A stretch of DNA of 64,000 nt from positions 372,001 to 436,000 of the forward strand of contig CAMPDV010000229.1 in NCBI GenBank assembly GCA_946699065.1, given 5' to 3'. The notes under the pieces are model-generated. The model was given only the letters and a program-made list of their open reading frames with translations, ran no database searches and was not told the DNA's origin. Below, one piece after another: positions 49,615-61,989 of this stretch (position 1 is the stretch's first letter; each line of letters starts with the position of its first letter). This DNA is from Loxodes magnus. Lineage: Eukaryota > Ciliophora > Karyorelictea > Loxodida > Loxodidae. Made by a program: the position numbers and the translations under genes.

Positions 49615-52600
49615 TCATTTTTTGTCTTTGAAGGCATTATTAAATTCATTTAAGGATGGAATCTAAAAAGAAACACTGTAATCCTTCAATCCACTTTTTG
49701 ATTTATCTTATGTTATAAAATCTTCTTAAGAACTAAGTATATTTTCTTAATTTTTTTCCTCTTCTTCTTAATTTTCCTAAATTGTTAGCAAGTTTTAATT
49801 TTAATTCTTACATGATAATAAGTATCTTGAATTATTGCTTTATCTTATTTACAACATTTATGCTTCCTCAACATCTTCATTTTATGCTAGTTAGTATTCA
49901 TATTTTCCTTTTATTTCTTACTTGATAGGTATATCTCCAATTTTCATTTTCTTTGATATTTTGTCTTATTACTAAAAATCCTAAAGAAAACTTTCTTTTA
50001 TTTTGGTTTGCTCATTAATTTCGTTACATCTAGAAGTATTTTAAAATGAATCATTTTTTATAGTTTCTTCTTCATTCTCATATAAATATAATAGAACTTG
50101 AAACTTTTCGTATTATTGAAGAAAATTTAGAATTCTATTATTTCAATATTTCTTTCATGATTAACGAAAACTAAGGCAGTTAAAATAATAAAGGTCATTC
50201 AAGTTAAAATCTTTTAGAAGGGATAATTCTAATTACTTAAGCAAAGGAATTATTTACTAATCTTCAAACTGTGGGTAAAGTCTTCTACTGTGCTTATTTT
50301 CTAAAGACAGATAGCTTAAACTATCTTCTTCAAATTCTGGATTTACTTTAATGGGATTGCTAAAAAACGCTTTTATTTTGGATTAAATTTTCTGAATTAG
50401 ATTTTAGGTCTTCTACTGCTAAGAAAAAGCTTGCTTTCTTTCCATTTTAGTAATGGTTTCAAGCAATTTAACTTTCCTATTAGAAAGGCATAAACTAAAT
50501 ATTTTCTAAATAGTTCTGTTTTATACTGAGTATCCTATCTCTAATGTTATTTATCTAAATCAAAATATTAGAAATTATCCATTCGCTATCACTAGCAATA
50601 CGAATAGAGTATAATCTATTACAAACTGTCTTTCTCCAGATTCAAAATAAATTCCAATGTATAGAATGAAAGATGAAATTAGTAAGTAATTCAATTCTAG
50701 GGAGTTCAGATCTTTCTTTATATAAGGCTAAAACTTAATTTAGCAGGAAACACAGATTAACATTATTAAAATAAGGCATCAAAATTAAAAAATTATAGAG
50801 TAGTTCTACAAAAATACTAGAACACATGAAATCACTTGCTTCTGCTACATCTTAAAGAGTTCTCAATAAAAGAATTTATCTTGATATCCATTTGTTAAAA
50901 AACCTAATTTGGATTTAACTTTATAGCTTTAAATGATTTTTCTATTCTTATAGAGATATAAAAATGCTAAGAAAGGAATAAAAACTCCATAAAGTATGAA
51001 GGCTGGTAAAGATAAAACTAAAACGAACTTCTTATGAGATCCTTATCAGCATTTTATATCAGTATAAGGGTTCAGAACGAAGGTATTTTCTGATATATAA
51101 TGGCAACTTAAGGAGTTAAAAATAGTTTGAATTAAGTTAGTATAAGATTGAAAGAATGAGATGGTCATTATACTAGCTGCAACTGGTTTGTTAAAAGGTT
51201 TTCTTCTTACCAAAGATCATAAAAATAATACCAAAAATGTAAATATTAAAATTGCAAGAGGAAATAACATGGTACTAGATACTTTATCGTAATATTATTA
51301 TTCTCCTTTTTCACTTAAAATACAATCCATTTTTATAGTGGTGGAAGTAGCAATGAGACATCCTTAGTTAAATTTGAATAACTCTGTAATGATATTTGGT
51401 CAGTTGAATTTGAAATTTTTAATAAGAATTGAATATTGTATGTGGTTGGTTAGAATTTTGAAATAAGCACCAAAATAAGAGCTTTATGATTATTTTAAAG
51501 TTTTTTTCACTATGAACAGTATATAAGCAGCAAAAATGATTAAGAAAAGAAAGGCAACTAGAATAGATGATTTTTTACTTTAGCATTTTACACATTTATT
51601 GAAATCATCCTTTGCTCAATTTTCTTCACAAACATCACATAAAACTCCTTTGTATCCTTTTTCACATCTTCCATTCCAATTTATTTCATTTAACAAGTTT
51701 ATTCTTTCTTTTTCATTAGAACTCGCAAAATATATTTCAAGTCAGATCTTATTTGCATAGGTACCTAAACATGCTTCTGTAGTAGGACATTTGTGAATAA
51801 AATCTGAACTTATAGATTCTCTTCAGTAACCTTATTCTGGAGCTATTAAATTACCACCATAACATCTTGCTCCTTACATGCATTCCTTGCAAGATTGATC
51901 TTTCTGATTCAGAGAATATTGTCCATAAAAGCAGTTTTGACATAAATTTCCATCTATGAGAATTTATCCCTTCAAGCATGGCTAAATAGTAAATTCTATT
52001 TGCATTTTATTAGTCATATTTTTATCGTAAAATAGATTTTTTTGGTCTATTGCATTTGATTCTAACTATACATGAACTAGATCTCCAGACTTAGCTTTGA
52101 TGATGATATCTTAAATATCAAAAGTTCCTTAATTAGCTTAAAACCTATTTTTTCCTGCTAGCTCAGCTTCATCTGAAAAAACTTGAATAATAGAAGTAGA
52201 ATCACTTTTTACAATCTATCCATATATATCAACTATTTAAATTTAGAACTAGGAAACTGGAAAACCAGGAATATTATTAAGGCATTTTCTGCTAGTAATA
52301 TTTTCGTAACAGTGAGATAGAACGTCAGTAATTGAATTATTACTATATTTGTAACCAAACGAAGCTAAATTACTTCCATAATAAGCTTTATTATTCTAAA
52401 ACAAAGAACAAATTTCTTTACTTCAAACATTAGGAATTAGAGTAATCAATGATCCTTAAAATGAAATAGCTCCTCCTTCACTTATTTCAGTCACTATTTA
52501 GTTGTTTATAAAATAATTATTTTCAACTAAATATTCACAAATCAAGTCTTTATCACACGTAAGTCTTAAAGCTCCTCCTTTTGAAACCTACTATTTATTA

Positions 52601-55374
52601 CCTTCTATTCTATTATTTTCAAATCTGTTTTCTTTAAATTTTATCTTACTATTTTAGCAGTAACCAACTCCCCCATTTTCTTAAGCAACACAATATTCGA
52701 AAATATTTCCTATAAATTCATTTTCTTTCTCAGGTCTTTTATTTATTATGCTAAAGCATCCACCTGATTAAGCTCACATCGCTGAACATTGGCAATTAAT
52801 CATCTTTATCTAAGAGTTAAGTGAATAAATTGCAGATCCATAAAAGTCTTTACTTACTCCTCTCGTAAAATTTGAGGAACTTAAAACTAAAGAGCTTGCT
52901 TCTTGGGAAATGGCAGTATTTAAGTAGTTACTAAAAGAGCAATTTTCAGTCATCATTTCAGAGTTTTTGAGGTAAACTATAGATCCTTAAAACTAATCGG
53001 AATTAATCTTATTAAAGTTGGAATTTTGGATTCTTATTTTAGAAGAGAATGCTTAAATTACACTTCCTTATTAGCTTGTCATATTTTAAAGCTATACTTA
53101 ATTTAAAATCAGTTCGGATTAAATTAAGTGTATAGAACCTCCCTACTCTCACTCTCCATTTTCAAAGATAGAATTATTTATTTCAACTTTACCTTCGAAA
53201 TCACAGAGAATAAACAACCCTTCTCTCGTACTTTAGTTTTAAAACACTGAAAACGAAATTTTAACTTCTGAGTTTCTAACTAAAATACCTGAAGTAAGTA
53301 CTTTAGCCTTGTTATTTCTAAAAATTACTTCATTTAATATTAATTTACTTCTATAAACTGAAATTGTTGAAACATAAGCTTCATTATCAAATATCTCTAC
53401 ATTCTATAATTAGCTTGCTTTCTATAGGAATGAAGTCTATAGGTAGATTGTACCTGTTGACGTAGCATTATTATTAAAAATCTTACAATCTTCTATTATA
53501 AATTAAGAGTCCTAAACATATATAAATGATCCTTCACTTGCAGAGTTTTCACTAAATTCGCTCTTTTCTGCTATCAAGGTGCTAGAAGTCTCCAACAAGC
53601 TCACTCCTCCCTTATTGAATGCTTCACCTTATCTGCATACTACTTGGAAAATATTAAGCTCGGAAAATTTGATATGGAAAATACCTCCTTCTGTTGATTT
53701 GCTGTTTGTAAAGGTTGAGTTTACTATGTTTATTTCAGATAATTCTGCTTTTAGAACTCCACCATAAATGGCTTAACTGTTTCTAACTTTTATGGACTAG
53801 ATTTCAACGATGGCTTTTAGAAAACTGAAAGTGCCTCCGTTATTAGCTTTATTATTAATAAAGGTACAATTCTAAATTATCATTTTATCGTTAACTGAGT
53901 TCATTGCTTAATCTTATAAACGTATAGTTCCTCCATCTGTAGAATTATTATTACTAAAGTAGCAGTTCTTAATGGAGTAAACAATTGACTAATCTTATAT
54001 GTTCAGTGTTCCCCCATTCTCAGCGCTATTTTCCAAAAATATGGAATCTTCTATTGAGTTTATGTAAGTTGAAGAGGATATGTATAGAACTCCTCCCTTC
54101 CATTATGCAGCATTTTGGATAAAAGTTAAGTTGTATAGTTGATTTACAAAGGAGTATTCAACCCAAATAACTCCTCTACTTGCAATGGCTCTGTTAGAAA
54201 TGAAAATGGAGTTTGAAATTTAATAAATTGTAACTTGAAAGGTAGATATTGAGCTAGCTAAATTTGCTTTATTTTCTTAAAAGAGGCAATCATCAATTAA
54301 AAAAATTGTATCGATAATTAAGTCGAAGGCTCCCCCTATATCTCCTTTATTATTGATAAACTAGCAGCTTTAAAAAGAATAATTTGAATCTCCTACTGAT
54401 TCTACAACTCCTCCTCAAGATAAGGCTGAGTTGTTAACAAAAATAGAGTCTCTAAAGTATGAAACCGATTTAATTACGTAAAAAACACCTCCCCTATTTT
54501 CTGCGTAGTTGGATATAAAAATTGATCTTGAAATAATTAAAGTTGTCAGTTCATATAAGATACAGCTTCCTTGATATGCTTAATTATAAAGAAATCTTGA
54601 TTAAGTCACGTACAAAATACTTTGTATGCTGTATAAAACTGAACCATAATTTCCAATAAAATAGGAGTTTTTAATATCAATAGTAGCATCCTTTACATTT
54701 ATTGCATTTTATGAAGTAACTATTTTTAGCAAAGTAAAGTTAGCGAATTTAGCTACTCCAGAAATAATTTATAAAAAGCTTTAAGAGCCTAAAATAAAGT
54801 TTTGCATAGTTACTTGATAAAAATCCAGAAAGGCTTTTTCAGCTTTAATCAATATAGTGGATGTGCATTAGTTTTAATAGTATTCTTGGTTTAAGGTTTC
54901 TCCGCTTATAGTTAGGTGATTTAGCGTAAGAGAGTCTCCATTTAAACTTAGATATAAGTTAGGATTGTTTACAAGTAAATTGGTTATTTCTTATGAGTTT
55001 AAGCACATTGCTCTATGCTACTCATTATTTTAGCAGTCAAATGTTTAAATTATAATTTTCATTGGATTTTTATTCTGATTGCCTGCTCTCAAAATATCAC
55101 AAACATCACATTCATCACAAGTGTCTTCAGCTAGGCATTCTAAAATATGATTATGTGGAGATAATCAAATTTAAGCTTCTGATCCTTCAGGTAAATTGTA
55201 CAGAGTTTATGATAAGGAAGTAAAAGGGTTGCTTATTTATCCGTTTGGATGAGTTAATCCTAAATGGTTTGAAACTTCAGGAGTGGTGACGTAGAAATAA
55301 ATGAGTTGACTTGAAAAATTTTGAATAAGGGCTAGAAGCAAACTTAACTAAAAGATTAAGCTAATTTGGTTCAT
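49615..55374 (-). CDS. surface protein C: beta-helix repeats plus seven-helix membrane domain
   Basis: Mirror paralog of gene A. ATG at 55374-55372, 1919 codons, TGA stop at 49617-49615; the distance is a multiple of three, so unlike A it is intact. Same plan: signal peptide (MNQTSLIF), beta-helix Gly-Gly repeats, Cys-rich module, about seven helices, polar tail ending in a Lys run. Most of it matches A closely, but 51755-52262 carries B-type variants (see findings). TGA is kept in Trp positions shared with A and B, such as the EENWAKDDF segment. Likely localisation is the plasma or ciliary membrane; role unknown. Confidence 0.92.
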
Positions 55375-55434
55375 ATTATAATTAAGGATGCAAATAGAGA
55401 ATTTAAAGTCTGAATTAAATGAAATAGATAGGTA

Positions 55435-56684
55435 TTAATAAAATGAATAACTACTGTTTCTTCATATTAATATATTTATTCTCACTAAATTATTAAAATT
55501 TTACATTTTATCTAAGAAATGCAAATGTATACAAACCATTTTCTATTATTAGCTAACTCTAATTTTTGTAAGCGAAAAGTTATAAAAAGCCTTCCCTGTA
55601 TTAGAGTATATTAATAAGCTTAGAATTAATGTTAGCTTATTAAATCTAAGCAAATGATTCTAAATTTAATTATTTAAAGCTATTAGTTTTCTAAAACTAA
55701 TTTCAATTAATTAGTTGATTATTCTTTAAAGACTTAGAAAATAACTAGTAACCAAGCATTATCAATTACTTAAGTTCAAAATATCTATAAAAATTTTAAA
55801 TCCTAATTATTGTATTAATATAGGGTATCTTGAGACTTTGCTAGCATGATTTACTAAATTTACAAATTATGTACTTTTATTGTAAGTTCTAGCAAACCTT
55901 CAGAATAGATCTAAATAAGATAGTTGCACTATTTAATAAAAGCATTCTATTTTAGTGGTTTATAATATCATAAAGTAACTTTCTAATAGCTTTATCTATT
56001 TATATTTAATCTAGTTATATTGCTATAAAGTAAACAGCTTATATTAAAACTTAAATTAAAGCAGAACCTAGATTCTTATATTACATTAAGAAAGTATTAA
56101 TAAATTAATAAATAAAATGATAAAAATAACTAGCCTATATTTAAAATTAATTCTAAGACTTTTAAGCTTAACTTATGAATTAAAGCCTCTTATTAATTAG
56201 ATTCTTATACAAAGGAATAAGAGTAAGTTTTGATATTATTTGAAAATAATGCTTATAAATATAGTTCTTAAGGCTATTAATTTAAAGTTTATCCATATTT
56301 TAGTGCCTTTATCTACATTGACTTATTTAGTATAGGCAGTGTACTATATTTATTTTAAACTAAACTAGATTCTTTAAAACTAGCTAGCTATTTATCCTTA
56401 AGCCTTTATCTATTTATTCATTTGACACTGTTTCCATTTTGTTAATTAAGAGATTTAGCCACTAATGAAAGATAGCTATCTAAATTAAATAAATTTATTA
56501 TTATTTATAATTATTCTTGATAGAGCCAAATGATATAGTACTTAATAATAAAAGATAGACAATTATTCATAATAGCCAAATATCTATCATTCTAGCATAA
56601 ACACTATAAATAAATATTTCAACTTAAAGAGTATTATTAAGATTTATTTATCTTGCTTAAGAAGTATCATTATAACCTTAAATA
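55435..56684. other. AT-rich block upstream of gene C
   Basis: Mirror of 1-1250, with scattered substitutions. Possible coding on the minus strand cannot be proven. Confidence 0.3.
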
Positions 56685-59600
56685 TCTATTAAACAGTACA
56701 ACTCAATTTCATATTTCACTGTTTAGCTTATAGCAACTTAATATCATTATTAATTGTATTTATATAGATTAAATTAATTTCAAGATACCTAACTATTACA
56801 ACTATCTAAACATAAGCAATCTAATCGCTTTATTGCATAATCCTCATATTAGAAAATTACTAAACTTAAATTATCTAAATTAATTCTATTTCAGCTATTC
56901 TTTTTAAGCTTTCATCATAATTGTATTTACTATTTAAATAGCACTACTTAATTGTCTTTGAAATGAAAGAGAAATAGGGAATAGTTTAAGTTTATTAAAT
57001 ATTTGATTAATTTCTTATTTATATAATATATTTATTATAACTATAAATATTTTAAACTTAACTTATCTTTCTTATCTTCGCTAATAATTGGTTTTCTCAC
57101 TTTACTTCTAAACTTGTATGAAAAATTTGGTTTGGTGATATTGCTCAATCAAGTTAGTACCTATTTTTCTTTATTTTTTACAGTTAAATAGTAGAAAGCT
57201 AAAGAATAAAAATTAAGTAATAAAATTATAAAAAATAGAATTTATTTAAAGATGTAAAGTTAAAATTAAATGGCTTATTTAAAATTAGAAACTAAAAGTT
57301 AATTATTCTAATAAATCTTTTACACATTGCTTTAGGAACTAAAGTACTTTCAATTGTTTTTTTATTAGTTTGGATAAATTAATAGAGCGAAATAAAAGCA
57401 TTATTTAAATAAAAGCGAAATAAATGCTAATAGATAGTAAAATTGAATTAAAATTAAAAAGTCTTAATACCTTTAAGTAATTGGATATAGTTAAAACTTT
57501 GCTATAAATATTGCAAATATATCACTATATCAAATATAAAAGCTTATTTTAACTATTTCATTATTTTACTCTTTTGGTCATACCTTATCTTTTATTCTTT
57601 TCATTTTATTACTTAAAAATCATAATTTCTTAAATCATTTCTGACAAATTTTTATATTGGAGTGAATCAAATTAATGAATGTATATCTTCAAAACTTTGC
57701 TTAATCTTAAATTATTTAAGTAAATGTTTAACTATATAATTAATAATTATTGAATCTGTCTATTAAAACTATATAGCTTTTAATTCCTTTATAATTAATG
57801 TTCTTTGTTTTCAGATAATAATAAAATCTATTTCATCTTAAATTACGTCACAAGTTTAAATAACTTTACAATTAGCATTATAATAAAGATAAATAAGCTC
57901 TTGTTAAATCATAAGAAAAAACTTGAGTAAATATATCTCTGTCTATTATATGATACTTTTTGTAATTGGTTTTACTATTTTAGGAAATACAATTTTATTA
58001 CTATCTATTTAGAAATTTTTTAGGTAATATCTAAAGTTTGTTCCTTTAGACACTTTCTTTGGTTTTTTTTTCATATATTTTTTATTCGCTGGTAATTGTA
58101 AAATATTTGATTCTTCAGAAAATTAAAATCAAAGTCATATAAACTTAATGGATTTATATTTACAGTGAGGTAATTTTGCTATGCTTATAAAAAAACAGGT
58201 ATAAATAGTAAATTTTAATAAATCAAACTTAGTTGTTTTCATTAACCCTATTTAAAAGACTTATAACATAAGGAAGATATTAAAATAAACTTTTATTTAT
58301 TTATGATTTACCTTTTATTTCATAAATTTACATGCTAAAAAGACTGATGGATAATTTTTATAATTTTAGTGTTAAGTCTAAAGAAGATTAAATGACTGCA
58401 TAAACTTCAATTTAATAATAAATTTAAAATTTAGTTTATAATAATTATCTTTGTTCTAAAGTTTATTTGTTTATGCAATTTATTATTTTTCATTTTTACA
58501 TTCTTTCTTCGACTCAATTTATTGTTTCTGATATTTTAAATAAGTTAGTTGTTTTAAATGTAACTTGATGATATACCCAATAAAGATTTGAAAATTAATA
58601 TTTAAATTTATCTATTAAGTATATAGTTCATTATACTATATCCCCAACTTGAACTACTAAATCTTTAACAATTTTTAATCATATAAGTCTGTTGTGCAAT
58701 TCTACTACTAAATTTAATTATTTTTGTATTATTAGAAGCTTCCAAACTAAAATGTTTTAATTTAGTTTTATAAAATAATCAAGCAACTAATTAAAGTTTT
58801 ATTTAATTAATGAAATTCCTTTGCTTTTTTAGTGAATATATCTATAAAAATGACTTGCTACTCTTCTACTAGTTATTATTATAAGGTTGCAAGGTTTGTA
58901 AATTTGCTTTAAATTTAGCTTTATTAGTTTTTATGATAAATCTTTTTTTTTATTTCTTTTACTATAAATAAATACAAAAATCTTAACTCTTTAGTTCTTT
59001 TTCCTTGTTGAATGTTACAAGTAGTTCCTTAAAAAAGATAAAAGATGTATAAATTAAAGGCTAAAAGAGAATTTAATAACTTAATAGTATTTGTATATAA
59101 CCTTTATAATAATTATAATATTATATCTCTTTTAACTTCTTATTTTCTTTACTATTTAATCGAAAATTTTGATTGTAAGGAAAGCTTTCAGTCTATCTCT
59201 TTGTTAGTTATTTTATTATCTGTATTGTTTATCCTTTAATCTTAATTTATCTTAATTTATAATTTTTAAATGCTAGATCTTTCTTAAAAATTTTTATTCT
59301 TTTATATGAAATCTAATAAAATTTAGAAATGCCTTATTATTTTATTAAAACTTAACTTTACTGTTTAATAGTAATAAAAATTAGAAACACTCAAAGCTAT
59401 TTTTATATTCTTATCTATTAAATTTAAGTTTTAAATTTAATTCTTACAGTTAACTTTGAGTTTCTTTTAATTTATTTTTATTATACATTTTAACTTAAAT
59501 TATCTAAGTATCTTTATTTTATTTTCTATCTTAATTATATTTTTTGATTTACCATTAAATTTAAGCAAGCTATTATTTATCTTAGGATTTCTTAAGTAGA

Positions 59601-61900
59601 TAAAATTAATCTATATACTTTTATTTAGATTTTACAACATCTAAGAGAAAACCTTGATAAATTTAAAAGCTTAAATCAATTTTTACTAGTAACTTAAATA
59701 TTTTAAATAAGTTTATCTAATTTAACTCTTATTTTTAGCTTAATTTAAAATTTATAACATAATAGTAAGCCAATACACTAATTAGTTTATCTTTTCATTA
59801 TGTTCATGTCTTAAATTAGATCCATAGAGAAATTTCTAGCTTTTAGAATATTTTGCTTTTATATCCATATCATCCAATTTTATTTTCTTATTTATAGATA
59901 ATCAAATAAATCTAATAACTATTAGCTTTTATCTAATTCCATAATTTCTATATATATAATATATAGAAAGTTAAGAATCAAATATAATATATCTTTAAAT
60001 TTCATTTGTCAAAGTGTCAAGTGAGCAACTTTTAGAATGCTTAATTATTTTATTTTCAAAATTATAAGCTAAGATTTTAAGTAAATCAACAATAGTCATT
60101 CAATTTACTATTTACACTTTTCTTATTTTTTTATTTTAGATACATTTATTTAGAATAGATTGCCCAGAATTAAGTTTGTCTTTATTTAGTTTAGTTTTAA
60201 AACTTTCTTCTAACTTATAAAAAATAAAAGAATAAAATGACAAACTAACTTAATAGAATAATAAATTTGTCATAAGCATTATAGCATTGATAAGAAAAAG
60301 AATATATAATAGGCATAAATAAAGCATAAATTATAATATTTTATATTTTTGTATTTAGATATTAAATATTTATAAATACTCTTTTAGAGTTCTAATGAAT
60401 AAGCATATGCTTAAAAGTATAATATCTTCTACATAGATATCTCCTAGTTTTTTAAATGTAAGTTAAAAATATCCTTAATGTGTAAAAACTTTCATTAACT
60501 TGATTACTAAAATAAATTAATTTTATAGTATTTGCATTTATTTTAGAAGCTAAATTAATTAAGAAAATTAACTTGATATTTTCTTATTTCAATACATTTA
60601 CAATAAAGCTTTAAATTTTTGCTTGTATATATTTCTTTTCTCGAACACAAATAAGTTAATAAAAAGTTATTTAAGTAGACAAGGAAAATTAAGTTTTTAT
60701 CTTATTATAATATTCTATTTATTCTATAATTGGAGAGATCTTTAGTAAATTTCATTTATAGCTGTCTTTTTCTTAATTAAATACTTTAAAGCAAACCTTT
60801 TTTGAAATAGCTTAAAATGCTTTAAAGCTCTTAGTTCTTACAATTTTTAATCTCCTCTATATAAATATTTATTTAGTAATTATGTAGGAAGAAGAAAATT
60901 CTAGTTTAGTAATGTTTATAATATTTGGCTATAAAATGAAATAGTTCAAAAAGATATTAGAAATATTAGTATATTGTACATTGCTAAATTAAACTGTAAT
61001 TGTAGTTTCTTTATAATTATAAATTTATATTATATTGCTATAGCTAAACTTAAATTGGTTTATTAAAATTAGCTAGCTCAACAAATAAAAGTTATAAAAA
61101 TTAATTTAAATAGTAAATAATTAGGTATATAAGATTAAATCATCTTACAATATATCATTAGGAACTATTCTCTCCATTTTATTTTAAAGACTCTAGCTAT
61201 TTTGAAATCCCATAATATGCTTAATTATCTTTAACAATATAATCTATTTTTTCTCTTTTACTCTCTAAAATAAATGCTATTAAACTAATAGATTTAATAT
61301 AAGAGTAAGGCTATTTTGAGTTTACTTAAGAAGGTAAAAAGCTTATCTGGCAAGCAACTTAAAATGTTTAAGCTTATGAGTTAAAATAACTAATATAGAC
61401 TGAAGTAAATTATCATTAGTTCTATAAGTTTAGTAGAATTAAACAAATTAGATATAATGGTACCATCTAATATAGATATAATGTAATCATTAGTTCATAA
61501 CTTACACATATAGTTTGCTTAATATACTCTATTTTTAATGCTAAAGGCATCTTTTAATTATACTCTATAACCAGATTTTAAATAATAGAAAGAGTAATAC
61601 TGGTTAAAATTGGATTTGATAATTTAAATAACCAAGAGAATCTAATAAATTTAAAGAGCTAAACTCTAGAAATTAGATTAGAGTGAAGTTTCTATATATT
61701 AATTATTTAATATATAAATCATCTGATTTACTCAATTAAGAGGATAAACTTATATTTTCATACTTATTTTCCATAGATAAAATAACCCTATCGCTTCTAC
61801 TAAACTTCTCTTATCCATGAAACTCATTCGTTAGAGTTAACTTATTCTAAAGCTTAATTCATAATGCATCATTTATTAAATACGGTGGTAGTTATCATAA
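56685..61900. other. AT-rich block right of the inverted repeat
   Basis: About 5.2 kb whose relation to the left flank cannot be tested, since the window starts inside the left arm. No gene, RNA or mobile element recognised. A standard-code open run at 59045-59239 (+) is Leu/Tyr/Asn-rich and unremarkable. Confidence 0.35.
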
Positions 61901-61989
61901 TTTACAATTTTTTTTTTTTAAGCTAGCTCTATTTTGAAGCTTGAACTGTAAAAATATAATCCTTCAGACTATATTATTTCAACTATTTT

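Larger units (their letters stand above)
43280..56684. repeat. right arm of giant inverted repeat
   Basis: Inverted partner of 1-13351, separated from it by about 29.9 kb. It carries surface gene C on the minus strand and mirror copies of every left-arm element. The inner edge lies near TAGATAATGCG at 43281-43291; the coding-like stretch on the minus strand continues across this edge into the spacer, whereas the left copy is cut there. Similarity can be followed to 56684, where the partner arm meets the window start, so the true outer end is unknown. Confidence 0.95.
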
